Positions 1-11,100 of a stretch of 54,228 nucleotides of DNA are shown in pieces. The position numbers were made by a program, and so were the translations under genes. How positions within the stretch are numbered: the stretch's first letter is position 1; the number at the start of each line of letters is the position of its first letter. The notes under the pieces were generated by a model. That model was not told where the DNA came from. It saw only the letters and a program-made list of their open reading frames with translations, and made no database searches. Origin of the DNA: Fodinibius sp964490705 (GTDB taxonomy: Bacteria > Bacteroidota > Rhodothermia > Balneolales > Balneolaceae); NCBI GenBank assembly GCA_964490705.1, contig CAZBCG010000017.1, forward strand, positions 1-54,228, given 5' to 3'.

Positions 1-1424
<1,424 letters not shown>

Positions 1425-1425
1425 A

Positions 1426-2376
1426 TTACTTCAGTGTTTTGATGTATTCGATAATCGCATTGATCTGTTCATCATTGAGCTGTCCCTGATAAGTATTCAT
1501 TACAGCAGGGTAGCCTTCAACGATTTTGGCATTCGGTTCGAGAATAGATTCACGAATATAATTTTCATCTACTGTTATGGTCGAACCGTCAGCTAGTGGC
1601 TCTTCGCTGCCAAATTTTCCTTGCCAACTGGGTCCCGTCATTTGACTTCCATCAGTAGAGTGGCAGGTAGTACATGCATACTCTTGCGCGAGTTGTTCAC
1701 CCCATTCGGCGGGTGCAAGGTCTTCGGGTTTGGAAGCTCCCCCGGCATTTTCGGCCAGCCAGTCTTCAAATTCGCTTTGTTCATGTACAATAATATCACC
1801 CAGCATATCGGAATGGCCGGTACCGCAGTATTCCGTACAATAGATAATTGATTGCCCGGGCTCGGGAGCGTTAAACCACATTTCGGTGTATTGGCCGGGC
1901 ACTACATCCTGCTTAAGTCGATAATCCGGAACATAAAAAGAGTGAATTACATCATTCGAGCTCATGATTAACTTAACAGGACGATCAGCAGGAACGTGCA
2001 ATTTACCGGTTGTTTGCGCTCCATTTTCATATTTAAATTGCCAGAGCCACTTTTGTGCTGTCACATTTACTTCATAGGCATCATCGGGCATCGCGCGCTG
2101 GTTCATAAATACTTGGTATCCCCAACCAAAGACGATAAGTACCATAATAAGCGGAATTACCGACCAAGTAACTTCGAGCTTGTTGTTGTGAGTGATAAGA
2201 GGGGTAACTTCGTCTTCTGATTGTCGCCGGTATTTAATTACAAAATACACGATTACGGCAATGAGGCCGACCGTCAAGACCAGGCTACTCAGGTGAACAA
2301 ACCAGAATAGCGTATCCGTCTGATGGGCCAGTGTCGATTTGGCCGGTGGAAGAAGTAGATCGTTAAGCGCGTCCAT
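1426..2376 (-). CDS. coxB: Cytochrome c oxidase subunit II with fused C-terminal cytochrome c (caa3 type)
   Basis: Electron entry subunit of the caa3 oxidase. Two N-terminal membrane helices (about residues 24-48 and 68-90) lead into a periplasmic cupredoxin domain with the complete CuA site: H145, C180, E182, C184, H188 and M191. A class I cytochrome c domain follows, with haem motif CTTCH at 235-239 and a probable axial Met at 293. The 316-residue length fits caa3 subunits carrying this fusion. The haem domain is strikingly similar to the C-terminal domain of ActE in the same operon. The start overlaps the end of sco1 by 14 bases, and the stop is one base before coxA. Confidence 0.96.
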   Translation of the reverse strand: MDALNDLLLPPAKSTLAHQTDTLFWFVHLSSLVLTVGLIAVIVYFVIKYRRQSEDEVTPLITHNNKLEVTWSVIPLIMVLIVFGWGYQVFMNQRAMPDDAYEVNVTAQKWLWQFKYENGAQTTGKLHVPADRPVKLIMSSNDVIHSFYVPDYRLKQDVVPGQYTEMWFNAPEPGQSIIYCTEYCGTGHSDMLGDIIVHEQSEFEDWLAENAGGASKPEDLAPAEWGEQLAQEYACTTCHSTDGSQMTGPSWQGKFGSEEPLADGSTITVDENYIRESILEPNAKIVEGYPAVMNTYQGQLNDEQINAIIEYIKTLK

Positions 2377-3205
2377 TCGTTTCTTTTATTTGCTTTTCGT
2401 TGTTAGAATATCTGTGGCGCACCCACATAAAACCAAGAAATATACCCAGAATTAGCACGGTAGCAAAGCCACCAACTTGCATGATTTTCCAGGCAACGGG
2501 TACGTAGGTGTTGGCATCTGCATCATATTGATAACAGTAGAGTAACACCTGTTCTGCGGCACTGCCAATATCTCCGTCTGCTGCTTCGTAGAGGGCATTC
2601 CGCATGTTAAATTCATCAAATTTGAGTCCATATAGATAGCGTGTTACCATGCCATTCGGACTCAAAAAAACAATCGCTGCGCCGTGAGCATACTGCCCGT
2701 TTTGTAATCGCTGGACATCGAAACCCACAGCCTCAGTCAGTTGTTGAATATTCTTTTTATTACCAGTCAAAAAATGCCATCCGTTCTCGGCATTGTCCCG
2801 ATCCAGCTTGTTCAAAAATTCTTTTTTGTCTTTTGCGGCCAGCGGTGTTTTCTCAGTAGGATCAAAACTGAACGTTACGATATTATATTCGCTGCCGGGA
2901 CTCCATTTCAGGTCCTTTATGCCTTTGAAAATAGCTTCTTGTACCATCGAGCATAACTGCGGACACTCATAATAAACCGGATTCAACAGTACCGGTTTGT
3001 CATCAATAAATAATTCTTTGAGTGCCACCGTGTCGCCCTCAGCATTGGCGAACCGCAAGTCGAGGGGTATCTGTTCCCCCGTCTGCTCGGTAACACCTAC
3101 ATCCTGCAGACTGCTCGGTTTTTTCTTATTCAGCTGAGCAGAAGATACTACCGGATATAAAAGCAGGCTTACGACTACTATCAGCCCTATAAATCTCATT
3201 ATCAT
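2363..3205 (-). CDS. sco1: SCO1/SenC family copper chaperone
   Basis: Thioredoxin-fold protein that delivers copper to the CuA site of subunit II. An N-terminal signal sequence (about residues 3-23) precedes the periplasmic domain, which holds the copper-binding CPQLC motif (C81, C85) and the partner histidine H174 in QYAHG. A C-terminal membrane helix at about 241-262 anchors the protein. The 280-residue length and C-terminal anchor are typical of Bacteroidota-type SCO proteins. A second possible start lies two codons downstream. It sits directly upstream of coxB with a 14-base overlap, so chaperone and target are made together. Confidence 0.93.
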   Translation of the reverse strand: MIMRFIGLIVVVSLLLYPVVSSAQLNKKKPSSLQDVGVTEQTGEQIPLDLRFANAEGDTVALKELFIDDKPVLLNPVYYECPQLCSMVQEAIFKGIKDLKWSPGSEYNIVTFSFDPTEKTPLAAKDKKEFLNKLDRDNAENGWHFLTGNKKNIQQLTEAVGFDVQRLQNGQYAHGAAIVFLSPNGMVTRYLYGLKFDEFNMRNALYEAADGDIGSAAEQVLLYCYQYDADANTYVPVAWKIMQVGGFATVLILGIFLGFMWVRHRYSNNEKQIKETNGRA

Positions 3206-3213
3206 ACATTTCG

Positions 3214-3765
3214 TTATTCATCGGCAGCGATTTCATTAATCGCGCTGTCGATAGGAATTCGATACACTCCATTTTCCAAATCAACAACACCGAAACTATT
3301 CAGTTTATCTTGTGCTTCTTGCTTTAACTGGTTTACCTGATAGTATTCGCTGCTGGCAGATACATTTTCCTGCGTCAAGCGCTCATTGTATTGATACATC
3401 TCGAAGAGCGCTATCACAAATACGACAACAAGTGCAGTACCAAAAACACTCCAAAAAACAAGACGTTTGTAATTAAGCTGATCGAGCATGACGCCATGTT
3501 CTACGGCATCAGCAACTTTAGTATCAGAAATTTCTACATCTACTTCAGATGGTTCGGTTGTTTTCTCAATCTGTTTAGAGGAGCTGAATCCAACCTCAAG
3601 CTGCTCGATGGCATTTTCAAGTTCGGTAGCCCAAACCATGATCTTTGAGACCGGCACGTCATAATCCTCAGATAGCTGATCCAGATTTTTCCTGGATTGA
3701 TTAAGCGCCTTTTTGGCTACTTCTTTTTTAAATGCCGAAGTATAATGTTGTTCTTCGCTTGCCAT
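3214..3765 (-). CDS. Helix-turn-helix/membrane protein of the act-cox operon, function unknown
   Basis: Not a named family that I recognise. Residues 8-55 resemble the helix-turn-helix domain found at the N terminus of IS3-type transposases: YTSAFKKEVAKKAL, then a second helix LDQLSEDYDVPVSKIMVWATEL. An acidic linker follows, then one membrane helix (about 101-122), a coiled-coil-like stretch, and a C-terminal GVYRIPIDSAINEI motif that should lie in the periplasm. I recall a similar RIPID-x-A motif in small proteins next to cytochrome oxidase or ACIII genes, but could not check this. Its place between actF and sco1, only 8 bases before sco1, suggests a role in assembly or sensing of the respiratory chain. 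It is not a transposase: there is no catalytic domain. Confidence 0.8.
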   Translation of the reverse strand: MASEEQHYTSAFKKEVAKKALNQSRKNLDQLSEDYDVPVSKIMVWATELENAIEQLEVGFSSSKQIEKTTEPSEVDVEISDTKVADAVEHGVMLDQLNYKRLVFWSVFGTALVVVFVIALFEMYQYNERLTQENVSASSEYYQVNQLKQEAQDKLNSFGVVDLENGVYRIPIDSAINEIAADE

Positions 3766-3830
3766 GAAAATGTAAATGCTTAGTGCGCAGCGGGCAGACC
3801 CTTACTGCGTTCAAAGTGTTAACGGTTGAT

Positions 3831-5015
3831 TTAGTGTTTGTTCAGCGAATCAGCAAGTTTTGGGTCGTTGACGGGGACCATCTTATTCTGCTTAAAGCGA
3901 TAGAAGAAGAGTCCCAGAAAAATGCCGCCAAGACCAATAAAGCTGGTGATGGTCATCCAGTTTAAGTGGAAGCCATGGTGATTCAGTACCGGCATCACGA
4001 TCCAGTAGAGCTCTACCAAATGAGATACGAGAATCAATATCGAGATGCTGGTAACGAGTTTATAATTCGATTTTGCCTCCTTGGAAAGCAACAGTACAAA
4101 TGGGATCACAAATCGTCCAAAGAGATAGAAATACGCTAAATATTCATAACCGCCGCTGAGTCGTTCGAGGTACCAAACAGTTTCTTCAGGAATATTGGCA
4201 TAATAAATCAGCAGAAATTGGCTAAAGGCGATGTAGCCGTAAAACACGGTAAAGCCAAACATCTGCACGCCCAGATCATAAATATGTCCCTGTTGAATGG
4301 TACTCGTAAGCAACCCCTGTTTCCAAAGATACATGATAATGAGGATGAGCACTGCAAACAGTCCCTGGAAGCTCATCGCAAAGTAATAGACGCCAAAAAT
4401 AGTAGAATACCAGTGCGGATCGAGCGCCATCAGCCAGTCGAATGATGCAAAGGCCAAGGTGATGGCGAAGAAAAAGAGTCCCGGTCCACTTGTGCGGCGC
4501 AACAGTGTTTGCAAACCCCAGTCACCAGTGTCATCCATCTCGACCGACTTATTGTACATCTGATAGCCAAGAAAACTCCAGAGGCCGAAGTAGATAAACT
4601 GCCGGACGATGAAAAAGGGCGTATTCAAATAGGGCACCTTGCCCTGCAATACGGGATCACTTGCAACAGCATCGGCATGCGTCCAGTGATATAGCGAGTG
4701 CATCCCCAATAGCACGGGAATGATGAACAGTCCCCAAATCCACATATTTGAAGAAATGGCTTCGGGAATGCGGCGTAGTACCGCGCTCCACTCCGATCGT
4801 GTGAGGTGCTGGAGCATCACGAAGAACAAGCTGGCCAGTGCAATACTGGAAAAGAAGGCAAAGCTTACGAGGTACGAGAAGAAAAACTGATCGTGTTCAA
4901 GAAAATATCCAACACCCGTAGCCAATAGCCCCACAATACCCACACCAAATAATGATTTGGTGATGTTCAGATCAGAGGGGAACTCCAGTGTATCGGTTAT
5001 TTTGGGCTTGCTCAT
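3831..5015 (-). CDS. actF: Alternative complex III subunit ActF (quinol:cytochrome c oxidoreductase membrane subunit)
   Basis: Integral membrane subunit of ACIII, which oxidises menaquinol and reduces a cytochrome c. The 394-residue protein is almost wholly hydrophobic, with about ten membrane helices, and is homologous to the C-terminal half of NrfD/ActC-type proteins but shorter than ActC. Recognisable segments include WIWGLFIIPVLLGMHSLYHW and a C-terminal half rich in Tyr, Phe and His. It lies 51 bases after actE in the operon. Identification rests on membrane topology, length and fixed order after actE. Confidence 0.92.
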   Translation of the reverse strand: MSKPKITDTLEFPSDLNITKSLFGVGIVGLLATGVGYFLEHDQFFFSYLVSFAFFSSIALASLFFVMLQHLTRSEWSAVLRRIPEAISSNMWIWGLFIIPVLLGMHSLYHWTHADAVASDPVLQGKVPYLNTPFFIVRQFIYFGLWSFLGYQMYNKSVEMDDTGDWGLQTLLRRTSGPGLFFFAITLAFASFDWLMALDPHWYSTIFGVYYFAMSFQGLFAVLILIIMYLWKQGLLTSTIQQGHIYDLGVQMFGFTVFYGYIAFSQFLLIYYANIPEETVWYLERLSGGYEYLAYFYLFGRFVIPFVLLLSKEAKSNYKLVTSISILILVSHLVELYWIVMPVLNHHGFHLNWMTITSFIGLGGIFLGLFFYRFKQNKMVPVNDPKLADSLNKH

Positions 5016-5066
5016 AGATTAAACCAAATTATTTGTATTCGTAAAATACGTTTTGAATTTCTGTCT

Positions 5067-6059
5067 TTATTTTGCGTTTTCGCTCAGCGACTTGATATAT
5101 GCAATTAGTGAATTGATTTCACTTTCGCTCAGCTGATCATAGGGAACCATCGAAGGTGGAAACCCTTGTACAACTTTAGCACTTGGCTCAACAATAGATT
5201 CACGCAAGTATTCTTCATCAGCAGTTACTGTTGATCCGTCCTCAAGTGTAACTTCATGACCATAAAGATTTTTCCATGTGGGGCCGACAAGTCGCGATCC
5301 GTCGGTAGAATGACAGGTGCCACAAACTTGTTCGCTGGCAATTTGTTTGCCGCGTTCCACTGAGACTTCGCCACCACCTTCCTCACTTTTTTGAGCTTCT
5401 TTTTTGGCTTTCTGTGCAGCTACTTTGTCTTGATGTTGTTTTTGCAACGACGCAAGATCTACATCATATTCTTGGATATCTTGCTCTGGTACATTCTGGC
5501 TACGCTGTAAGGCCCTCACGTATGCCACAATAGCCCAGCGATCTTTCGTATCAATTTGGGTAGCATACGAGGGCATAGTGCGAATGCCATTTGCAATAGC
5601 AGAGTAGAGGTAGCCATCGCTTTGGTTTTGCAATCGTTCAAGATGGAAGCTCGGTGCGGGTACATAACCATAATTGTTGGCCATGATGATTCCTTTCCCG
5701 TCTCCGCTGATACCGTGACAAGGCGCACAATACACTTCATAGCGATCTTTGCCGCGATAGATAAATGATTTTGTGACATCAACGGGGATCTCTTCCACAA
5801 AGCTGCTGTCTTCGTTAATACCTTGGTAGAATTGCTTGTCCTGCTTCAGATTTCCGCGGGCAATAGTTCCTTCCACAGGCTGACGCATAGCGCGATTGTC
5901 AGCAAAAAATTCGTTCTTTTCTTGGGCTTCAAATCGTTCTTGCTGATCCATATTCATGTTGGGGTGGACCGGCTGAGTTTCAAACTTTTCGCCCCGGCAC
6001 GAAGATAGTACCAGTGGAAGAGCGATAGCCGCAAATAATAAGTACTTAGAAGCTTTCAT
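5067..6059 (-). CDS. actE: Alternative complex III subunit ActE fused to a second cytochrome c domain
   Basis: Haem c lipoprotein subunit of ACIII. The chosen ATG at 6059 gives a clean lipoprotein signal ending LVLSSC (lipidated C21); an upstream in-frame ATG at 6074 adds five residues and fits less well. Two haem-binding motifs are present: CAPCH at 111-115 (axial M162 in RTMPSY) and CGTCH at 246-250 (axial M304). They are joined by a Lys/Glu/Gln-rich linker (about 205-230). ActE of Rhodothermus marinus is described as mono-haem, so the second domain is an addition here. It resembles the cytochrome c tail of CoxB in the same operon. It could serve as the built-in electron carrier to the oxidase. 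Confidence 0.92.
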   Translation of the reverse strand: MKASKYLLFAAIALPLVLSSCRGEKFETQPVHPNMNMDQQERFEAQEKNEFFADNRAMRQPVEGTIARGNLKQDKQFYQGINEDSSFVEEIPVDVTKSFIYRGKDRYEVYCAPCHGISGDGKGIIMANNYGYVPAPSFHLERLQNQSDGYLYSAIANGIRTMPSYATQIDTKDRWAIVAYVRALQRSQNVPEQDIQEYDVDLASLQKQHQDKVAAQKAKKEAQKSEEGGGEVSVERGKQIASEQVCGTCHSTDGSRLVGPTWKNLYGHEVTLEDGSTVTADEEYLRESIVEPSAKVVQGFPPSMVPYDQLSESEINSLIAYIKSLSENAK

Positions 6060-6094
6060 CGGATCGTTATGCAAACTAGAGATTTTTATGGTGA

Positions 6095-6643
6095 TTATTC
6101 CGAATCGTAAACGGTTTCAATGTGTGTTGCTCCGTTATCCTGGAGCAGCTTGGTCGCTTTTTCCTCTTCAAAAAGATCATCAGTGGCTTCGATGCAGACG
6201 AAAAAACCGTCATCAGAAGCTTTTTCGAAGCGCTCCACATTAAACAGCGGATTATGGAAACGAGGCAATTTGTTGAGACCGATCATTCCAAACGTTGCAG
6301 CAAATGCAGACAGCAGAACTGTCAATTCAAATGTGATGGGCACGTAAATGGGAATATTGATGAACGGTTTACCGCTGATGTTCATCGGATATTCATATCC
6401 CATTACCCAGATCATGAGTCCTAGAGCACCGACCATTCCGGTTATGGCACCGCCCAAGACAATCCAGCCAAGCGGAGATTTTTTGACGCCCATGGCCTTT
6501 TCCATCCCGTGGATAGGGAAGGGGGCATAGGTGTCAAAATCCGAATAGCCAGATCGTTTGACCGATTCTGCCGCATCCACAAGTTCTTTTGGGTTGCGGA
6601 ATTCGGCTAAGACGCCGTAAATATCGTTGTTTTCTGCTTCCAT
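6095..6643 (-). CDS. actD: Alternative complex III subunit ActD (DUF3341)
   Basis: Small membrane subunit of ACIII. The 182-residue protein has an N-terminal soluble ferredoxin-like segment beginning YGVLAEFRNPKELVDAAE. The motif DTYAPFPIHGMEKAMG is typical of DUF3341. Two membrane helices follow (about residues 58-82 and 100-122), and then a second cytoplasmic segment. It carries no cofactor motif; in known ACIII structures this subunit is structural, packing beside ActC and ActF. It is 12 bases after actC and 35 bases before actE. Confidence 0.93.
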   Translation of the reverse strand: MEAENNDIYGVLAEFRNPKELVDAAESVKRSGYSDFDTYAPFPIHGMEKAMGVKKSPLGWIVLGGAITGMVGALGLMIWVMGYEYPMNISGKPFINIPIYVPITFELTVLLSAFAATFGMIGLNKLPRFHNPLFNVERFEKASDDGFFVCIEATDDLFEEEKATKLLQDNGATHIETVYDSE

Positions 6644-6655
6644 AAATATCAGTTA

Positions 6656-8089
6656 CTAAACAGTTTGCTCTTGTTGAACCACAACAGGTTCAGTTTTGGA
6701 TGCATCAAATTCTTGCGATTCCTCATCATAATTATGGGGGTCGGCTTGCGGCATCACACCTTTTACCTCTGCAATAGCAACCATGGGCAAGAACCGCAGG
6801 AAGAGCAGGAAGAAGGTGAAAAAGAGACCGAATGTGCCGATGTACGTTATGATATCCCAGAATGTGGGTGAATAATAATCCCACGATGAGGGCATAAAAT
6901 CAGTAGAGAGTGAAGCAACGGCAATCATAAATCGCTCAAACCACATGCCGATGTTCACGATAATTGAGATCACAAAAGTGAGTGCTACATTGCGCCGGAT
7001 GTTCTTGAACCAGAGGAACTGCGGAGTTACCACGTTGCAGAACATCAGGATCCAGAAGCCCCAGGCATACGGGCCGACGACATAGAGCCAGAAAATCCCT
7101 TGTTCGTAAATATATCCACTGTACCAAGCAATAAAGCCTTCCATCAGGTATGCAAACGCAACCAAGTTACCCGTTACCATCATCACGAGATTCATTTTCT
7201 CCATGATGTCGATGTTCATGATGTCTTCGAGACCATAAATTTTGCGGGCGATCAACATCAGTGTGAGCACCATGGCAAAGCCGGAATAAATAGCACCGGC
7301 AACAAAATAGGGCGGGAAAATGGTACTGTGCCAGCCCGGAATCATAGATACGGCAAAGTCAAAAGATACAATGGTGTGGACTGAAAGTACCAGTGGCGTA
7401 GCAAGTCCGGCCAGAATCATGTAGGCCTTTTCGTAGTGCCACCAGTTGCGAAAACTGCCTGTCCAGCCCAGAGAGGCAATTCCATACGAAATTTTGGCAA
7501 TCTTGCTTTTAGCTTTATCGCGGAGTGTGGCAAAATCAGGAATCAATCCGACGTACCAGAAGAGCAGCGAAACGGTGAAATAGGTACCTACTGCAAAAAC
7601 ATCCCAGAGTAGTGGACTTGAAAAGTTTGGCCAGGCTGCCATCTGGTTGGGAATCGGAAAGACCCAGTAGATTACCCAGATACGTCCCACGTGAATAGCC
7701 GGGAAAATACCCGCGCACATCACGGCAAAGATGGTCATCGCCTCCGCAAAACGGTTAATGGCCGTTCGCCATCCCTGTCGAAAGAGAAACAAAATAGCAG
7801 AAATCAAGGTCCCGGCGTGACCGATACCAACCCACCAAACGAAGTTGATAATCGCCCAACCCCAACCAGCGGGATTGTTAAGCCCCCAAATTCCGGTTCC
7901 ATCCCAGACAAGGTAGCCGATTGCTCCCAAAAGCGTCATCAGTAGTATGTTGGCAATGCCAAATGCCAGATACCACAATTTAGGAGTCGGCGACAAGGGA
8001 GTCTTAGCAATAATATCAGTAATACTCCCAAAGGTATGGTCACCTTTTACGAGTTTTGGCTCTGGTACGTATTGATAATCTGTGCTCAT
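6656..8089 (-). CDS. actC: Alternative complex III subunit ActC (NrfD/PsrC family, quinol-oxidising membrane subunit)
   Basis: Large membrane subunit of ACIII, homologous to NrfD/PsrC, thought to hold the menaquinol oxidation site next to the iron-sulfur subunit ActB. It has 477 residues with about ten membrane helices. The N-terminal soluble part is followed by the recognisable GIGHAGTLISAILFLFRQ and HVGRIWVIYWVFP stretches, including conserved polar residues near the quinol site. Another is SMIPGWHSTIFPPYFVAGA. The C-terminal tail is acidic and soluble. It sits 17 bases after actB, in the standard ACIII gene order. Confidence 0.95.
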   Translation of the reverse strand: MSTDYQYVPEPKLVKGDHTFGSITDIIAKTPLSPTPKLWYLAFGIANILLMTLLGAIGYLVWDGTGIWGLNNPAGWGWAIINFVWWVGIGHAGTLISAILFLFRQGWRTAINRFAEAMTIFAVMCAGIFPAIHVGRIWVIYWVFPIPNQMAAWPNFSSPLLWDVFAVGTYFTVSLLFWYVGLIPDFATLRDKAKSKIAKISYGIASLGWTGSFRNWWHYEKAYMILAGLATPLVLSVHTIVSFDFAVSMIPGWHSTIFPPYFVAGAIYSGFAMVLTLMLIARKIYGLEDIMNIDIMEKMNLVMMVTGNLVAFAYLMEGFIAWYSGYIYEQGIFWLYVVGPYAWGFWILMFCNVVTPQFLWFKNIRRNVALTFVISIIVNIGMWFERFMIAVASLSTDFMPSSWDYYSPTFWDIITYIGTFGLFFTFFLLFLRFLPMVAIAEVKGVMPQADPHNYDEESQEFDASKTEPVVVQQEQTV

Positions 8090-8106
8090 CGTAAAATTAT
8101 TGGAAA

Positions 8107-11100
8107 TTAAGCCAATTTCGGATTGGGGTTACTAAGTTCTGAGAGATACGACGTGCGTGGACGCGTATTGAGTTCTTCAAGCAGCAGGTAGTTGCGGTTA
8201 TTTTTCTTCGTTTGCACCACTTTGCTGTCGGGATCGGTGAGATCACCAAAGTAAATTGCATCAGCGGGGCACGCCTGCTGGCAAGCGGTTTCTACAGCAC
8301 CGTCTTTTGGTTTCTGTGTTTCACCATCTGTTTCAATGTCACGCTCAATTTTTGCACGATTCACACGCTGCACGCAGTATGTACATTTTTCCATCACACC
8401 GCGGAAGCGTACTGTTACTTCCGGATTCATCGCCATCTGGATGATTTCCGGATCGTCACCACTTGTCAGGAATTCCTTGGAATAATTAAAGAAGTTGAAA
8501 CGACGAACTTTGTATGGGCAGTTATTTGCGCAGTAACGAGTACCAATGCAGCGATTGTAGGTCATCTGGTTCATGCCGTCTTCGCTGTGGGTAGTTGCCG
8601 CTACCGGACAAACCTGCTCACAAGGTGCCAGCTCGCAGTGCATACAGGGCACCGGCTGGTGTAACGCTTTCGGATCGTTGACATCGCCGTCAAAATAGCG
8701 ATCATTTCGAATCCAGTGCATTTCGCGGCCGTTACTTACTTCACGCTTACCTACAACCGGGATATTATTTTCAGCGGTACAAGCAATCGTACAAACACCG
8801 CAGCCCGTACACGCATTAAGATCAATAGACATACCCCACTGCGGTTGATCATCGGGATATTCTTGCTCGTCGTATGAATTAAAAATTGAGAGTGGTTCAT
8901 CTTTGCCGTGCTCCTCAGCGTAGGAAAGACCCGGCATCTCTGCATCATAAGAAGATTCGTAGCTAGAGAAATGAGGATCTTCGCGATACTCCTGAAGAGT
9001 AGCGTGACGCAGCAGCGAACGACCTTCCATGGTGTTGTGATCTTGCGTGCAGGCAATTTCGTACATTTCGCCTGTCTTTTCCACGGAGATGTCACTCGCA
9101 AAGTGCATATTTTCGGTGGTGCGCAGCGGATAGGTATCAAAACCGGTTTTATTTGCTACACGGCCGATGCCTTCGCGTCCGTAACCCACGGTAATCGTAA
9201 TACTGTCGTCGGCATGTCCCGGCTGGACCCATGCAGGCATCTCAATCGTAGTGCCGTCAACCGTAAGGGCAATCATTTCTACTTCAGATTTCCCCAATCC
9301 GGCTTCTTTGACCCCGAGTTCGTCGGCTGTTTTCTTACTCATCAGTGCGACGTTGTCCCAGGTGATCTTTGTCATCGGCTCAGGAAGTTCCTGCAGCCAG
9401 CCGTTGTTGGCGAATCGTCCGTCAAAGACGTTGGAGTCAGCGCGGATCACCAGTTCCATACCGTCAGAAGTGTCGGCATTGTTCAAAAAGCTGCTGACTT
9501 GCGAGCTGAATCCACTTGAAATTTGTACTGATTCAGTAGGGAAGCTATTTTCGCCTGCGATACCATCGTGCAGGGCTTGCTCCCACTGACTTTGAAAATT
9601 AGATCCATAAAAATCTTGCCACGTTTCCTGAACGAGATCGTATCCTTTCGGCTTTTCACCGTTGAGGATCGTGCTCAGAAATTCAATTTCACTGACGCCG
9701 GAATACAGCGGTTCAATCTGTGGCTGAATGATGGAGCGCGTTCCCGTGTAGGAATAGCCATCGCCCCAAGCTTCCAAGAAATGAGCCCGGTTGATATGCC
9801 AGTTCGCCAGTTTCGAAGTCTCATTATAATAATCAGAAAGATGAACGATCTGTTCGGCATTGGAAAGGGCATCCGCAAAGTTTAGATCGGCTGGAGCCGT
9901 AAATGTGGGATTTGTGCCCACGAGTACCACCGTATCAACATTGCCACCGTTGAGATCTTCAACCAAACCGGCAAAAGCTTCTTGATTATTTTGATCATCG
10001 ATATGCGGTACGTCGTGATAGGTTACCGTTTCTCCATCATTGCCGAGCGCAACATTCATTGCTGCAACAGTGGCGTGCAGTTCGGGAGCATGATCTCTTC
10101 CGACTGTTAATATCGATTCACCGCGATTTGCCAGCAATTCTTCGGCCAGCACGGGAATCCATTCGTGATCAGAAAATTTGTTCGTGTAGCCGCTGAAGGA
10201 AGAAAGTCCGTTTACGGATTTCGCTAATTCTGCGGCTAGGGCATATATAAAGAGTTCCACTTCGCCTGATTTAATACGCAGGCGATTGTCAGCGTTGGAG
10301 CCGGTAAGCGAAAAGGTACTTTCCACTGCATACAGCCTCGACATGTCATCATCGGGGGAAGTAACGGCTCGTCGATCAGTAAACTGCTTGGTATTTTCAA
10401 CGCTGTTTTTATCGGCGGAGGGATTCAGAAAATCATCATCAAAGCTGACGATTGTATTGGCTTCGTCATAATGGTTGACCGTGCGCAGGCGCTGGCCAAA
10501 GGCAATGTTTGTGCCTTCCAGCGCATTATCTTCACCGAATGCTTCATACGTAATCCACTGGGCATTCGAGAAATTATTCATTGTCTGCTCCTTTAGCCTA
10601 TTGTAAGTAGGAGAGGAGTTTGCTTCGGAAACAAAGGCAATGTTTTGATCGGTATCAGAAAAATGGTTGCTACAAAATTTGGCAAAAGCACTTACCGAAG
10701 AACGTTCGCCGTCTTTGCGGACATATCGCGAGCGATCGGGATCAAACATATTGAGAATCGCTGCCTGCCCGAATATGCTGGTATTCCCGTTGCTGGAAGG
10801 ATGCATCTCATTTCCTTCAATTTTTCCGGGACGTCCCTCGTGATTTTCCACAACAATACCGTCCAGTGCATCCTGGAAAGGCATAGCTGATGCATAATAC
10901 AGCGGGTTGCCGGGCGTAACGTCTTCCGGCATCTTGCTGTACGGCATAATTTTTTGAACGGGACGCCGGCATGCAGCAAATCCTGCCAACGCGATAGAAG
11001 CACCCATCACGCGCAAGAAGCTGCGGCGGGAAACCTTATCGTTGAGTTCAGTAGCGTTTTCAGGGAATTCGCGCTCGACGAACTTCTGGTACTCATCGTT

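Noticed and set aside
3214..3765. Possible transposase or insertion sequence in the act-cox operon
   Set aside because: Only the helix-turn-helix resembles IS3 orfA. There is no catalytic DDE domain or terminal repeat, and the rest of the protein has a membrane helix, so it is not a mobile element.
8212..8664. 150-codon open frame opposite the iron-sulfur part of actB
   Set aside because: It mirrors the cysteine clusters of actB and has an odd, Cys/His/Thr-rich composition, which is the usual look of an antisense shadow.
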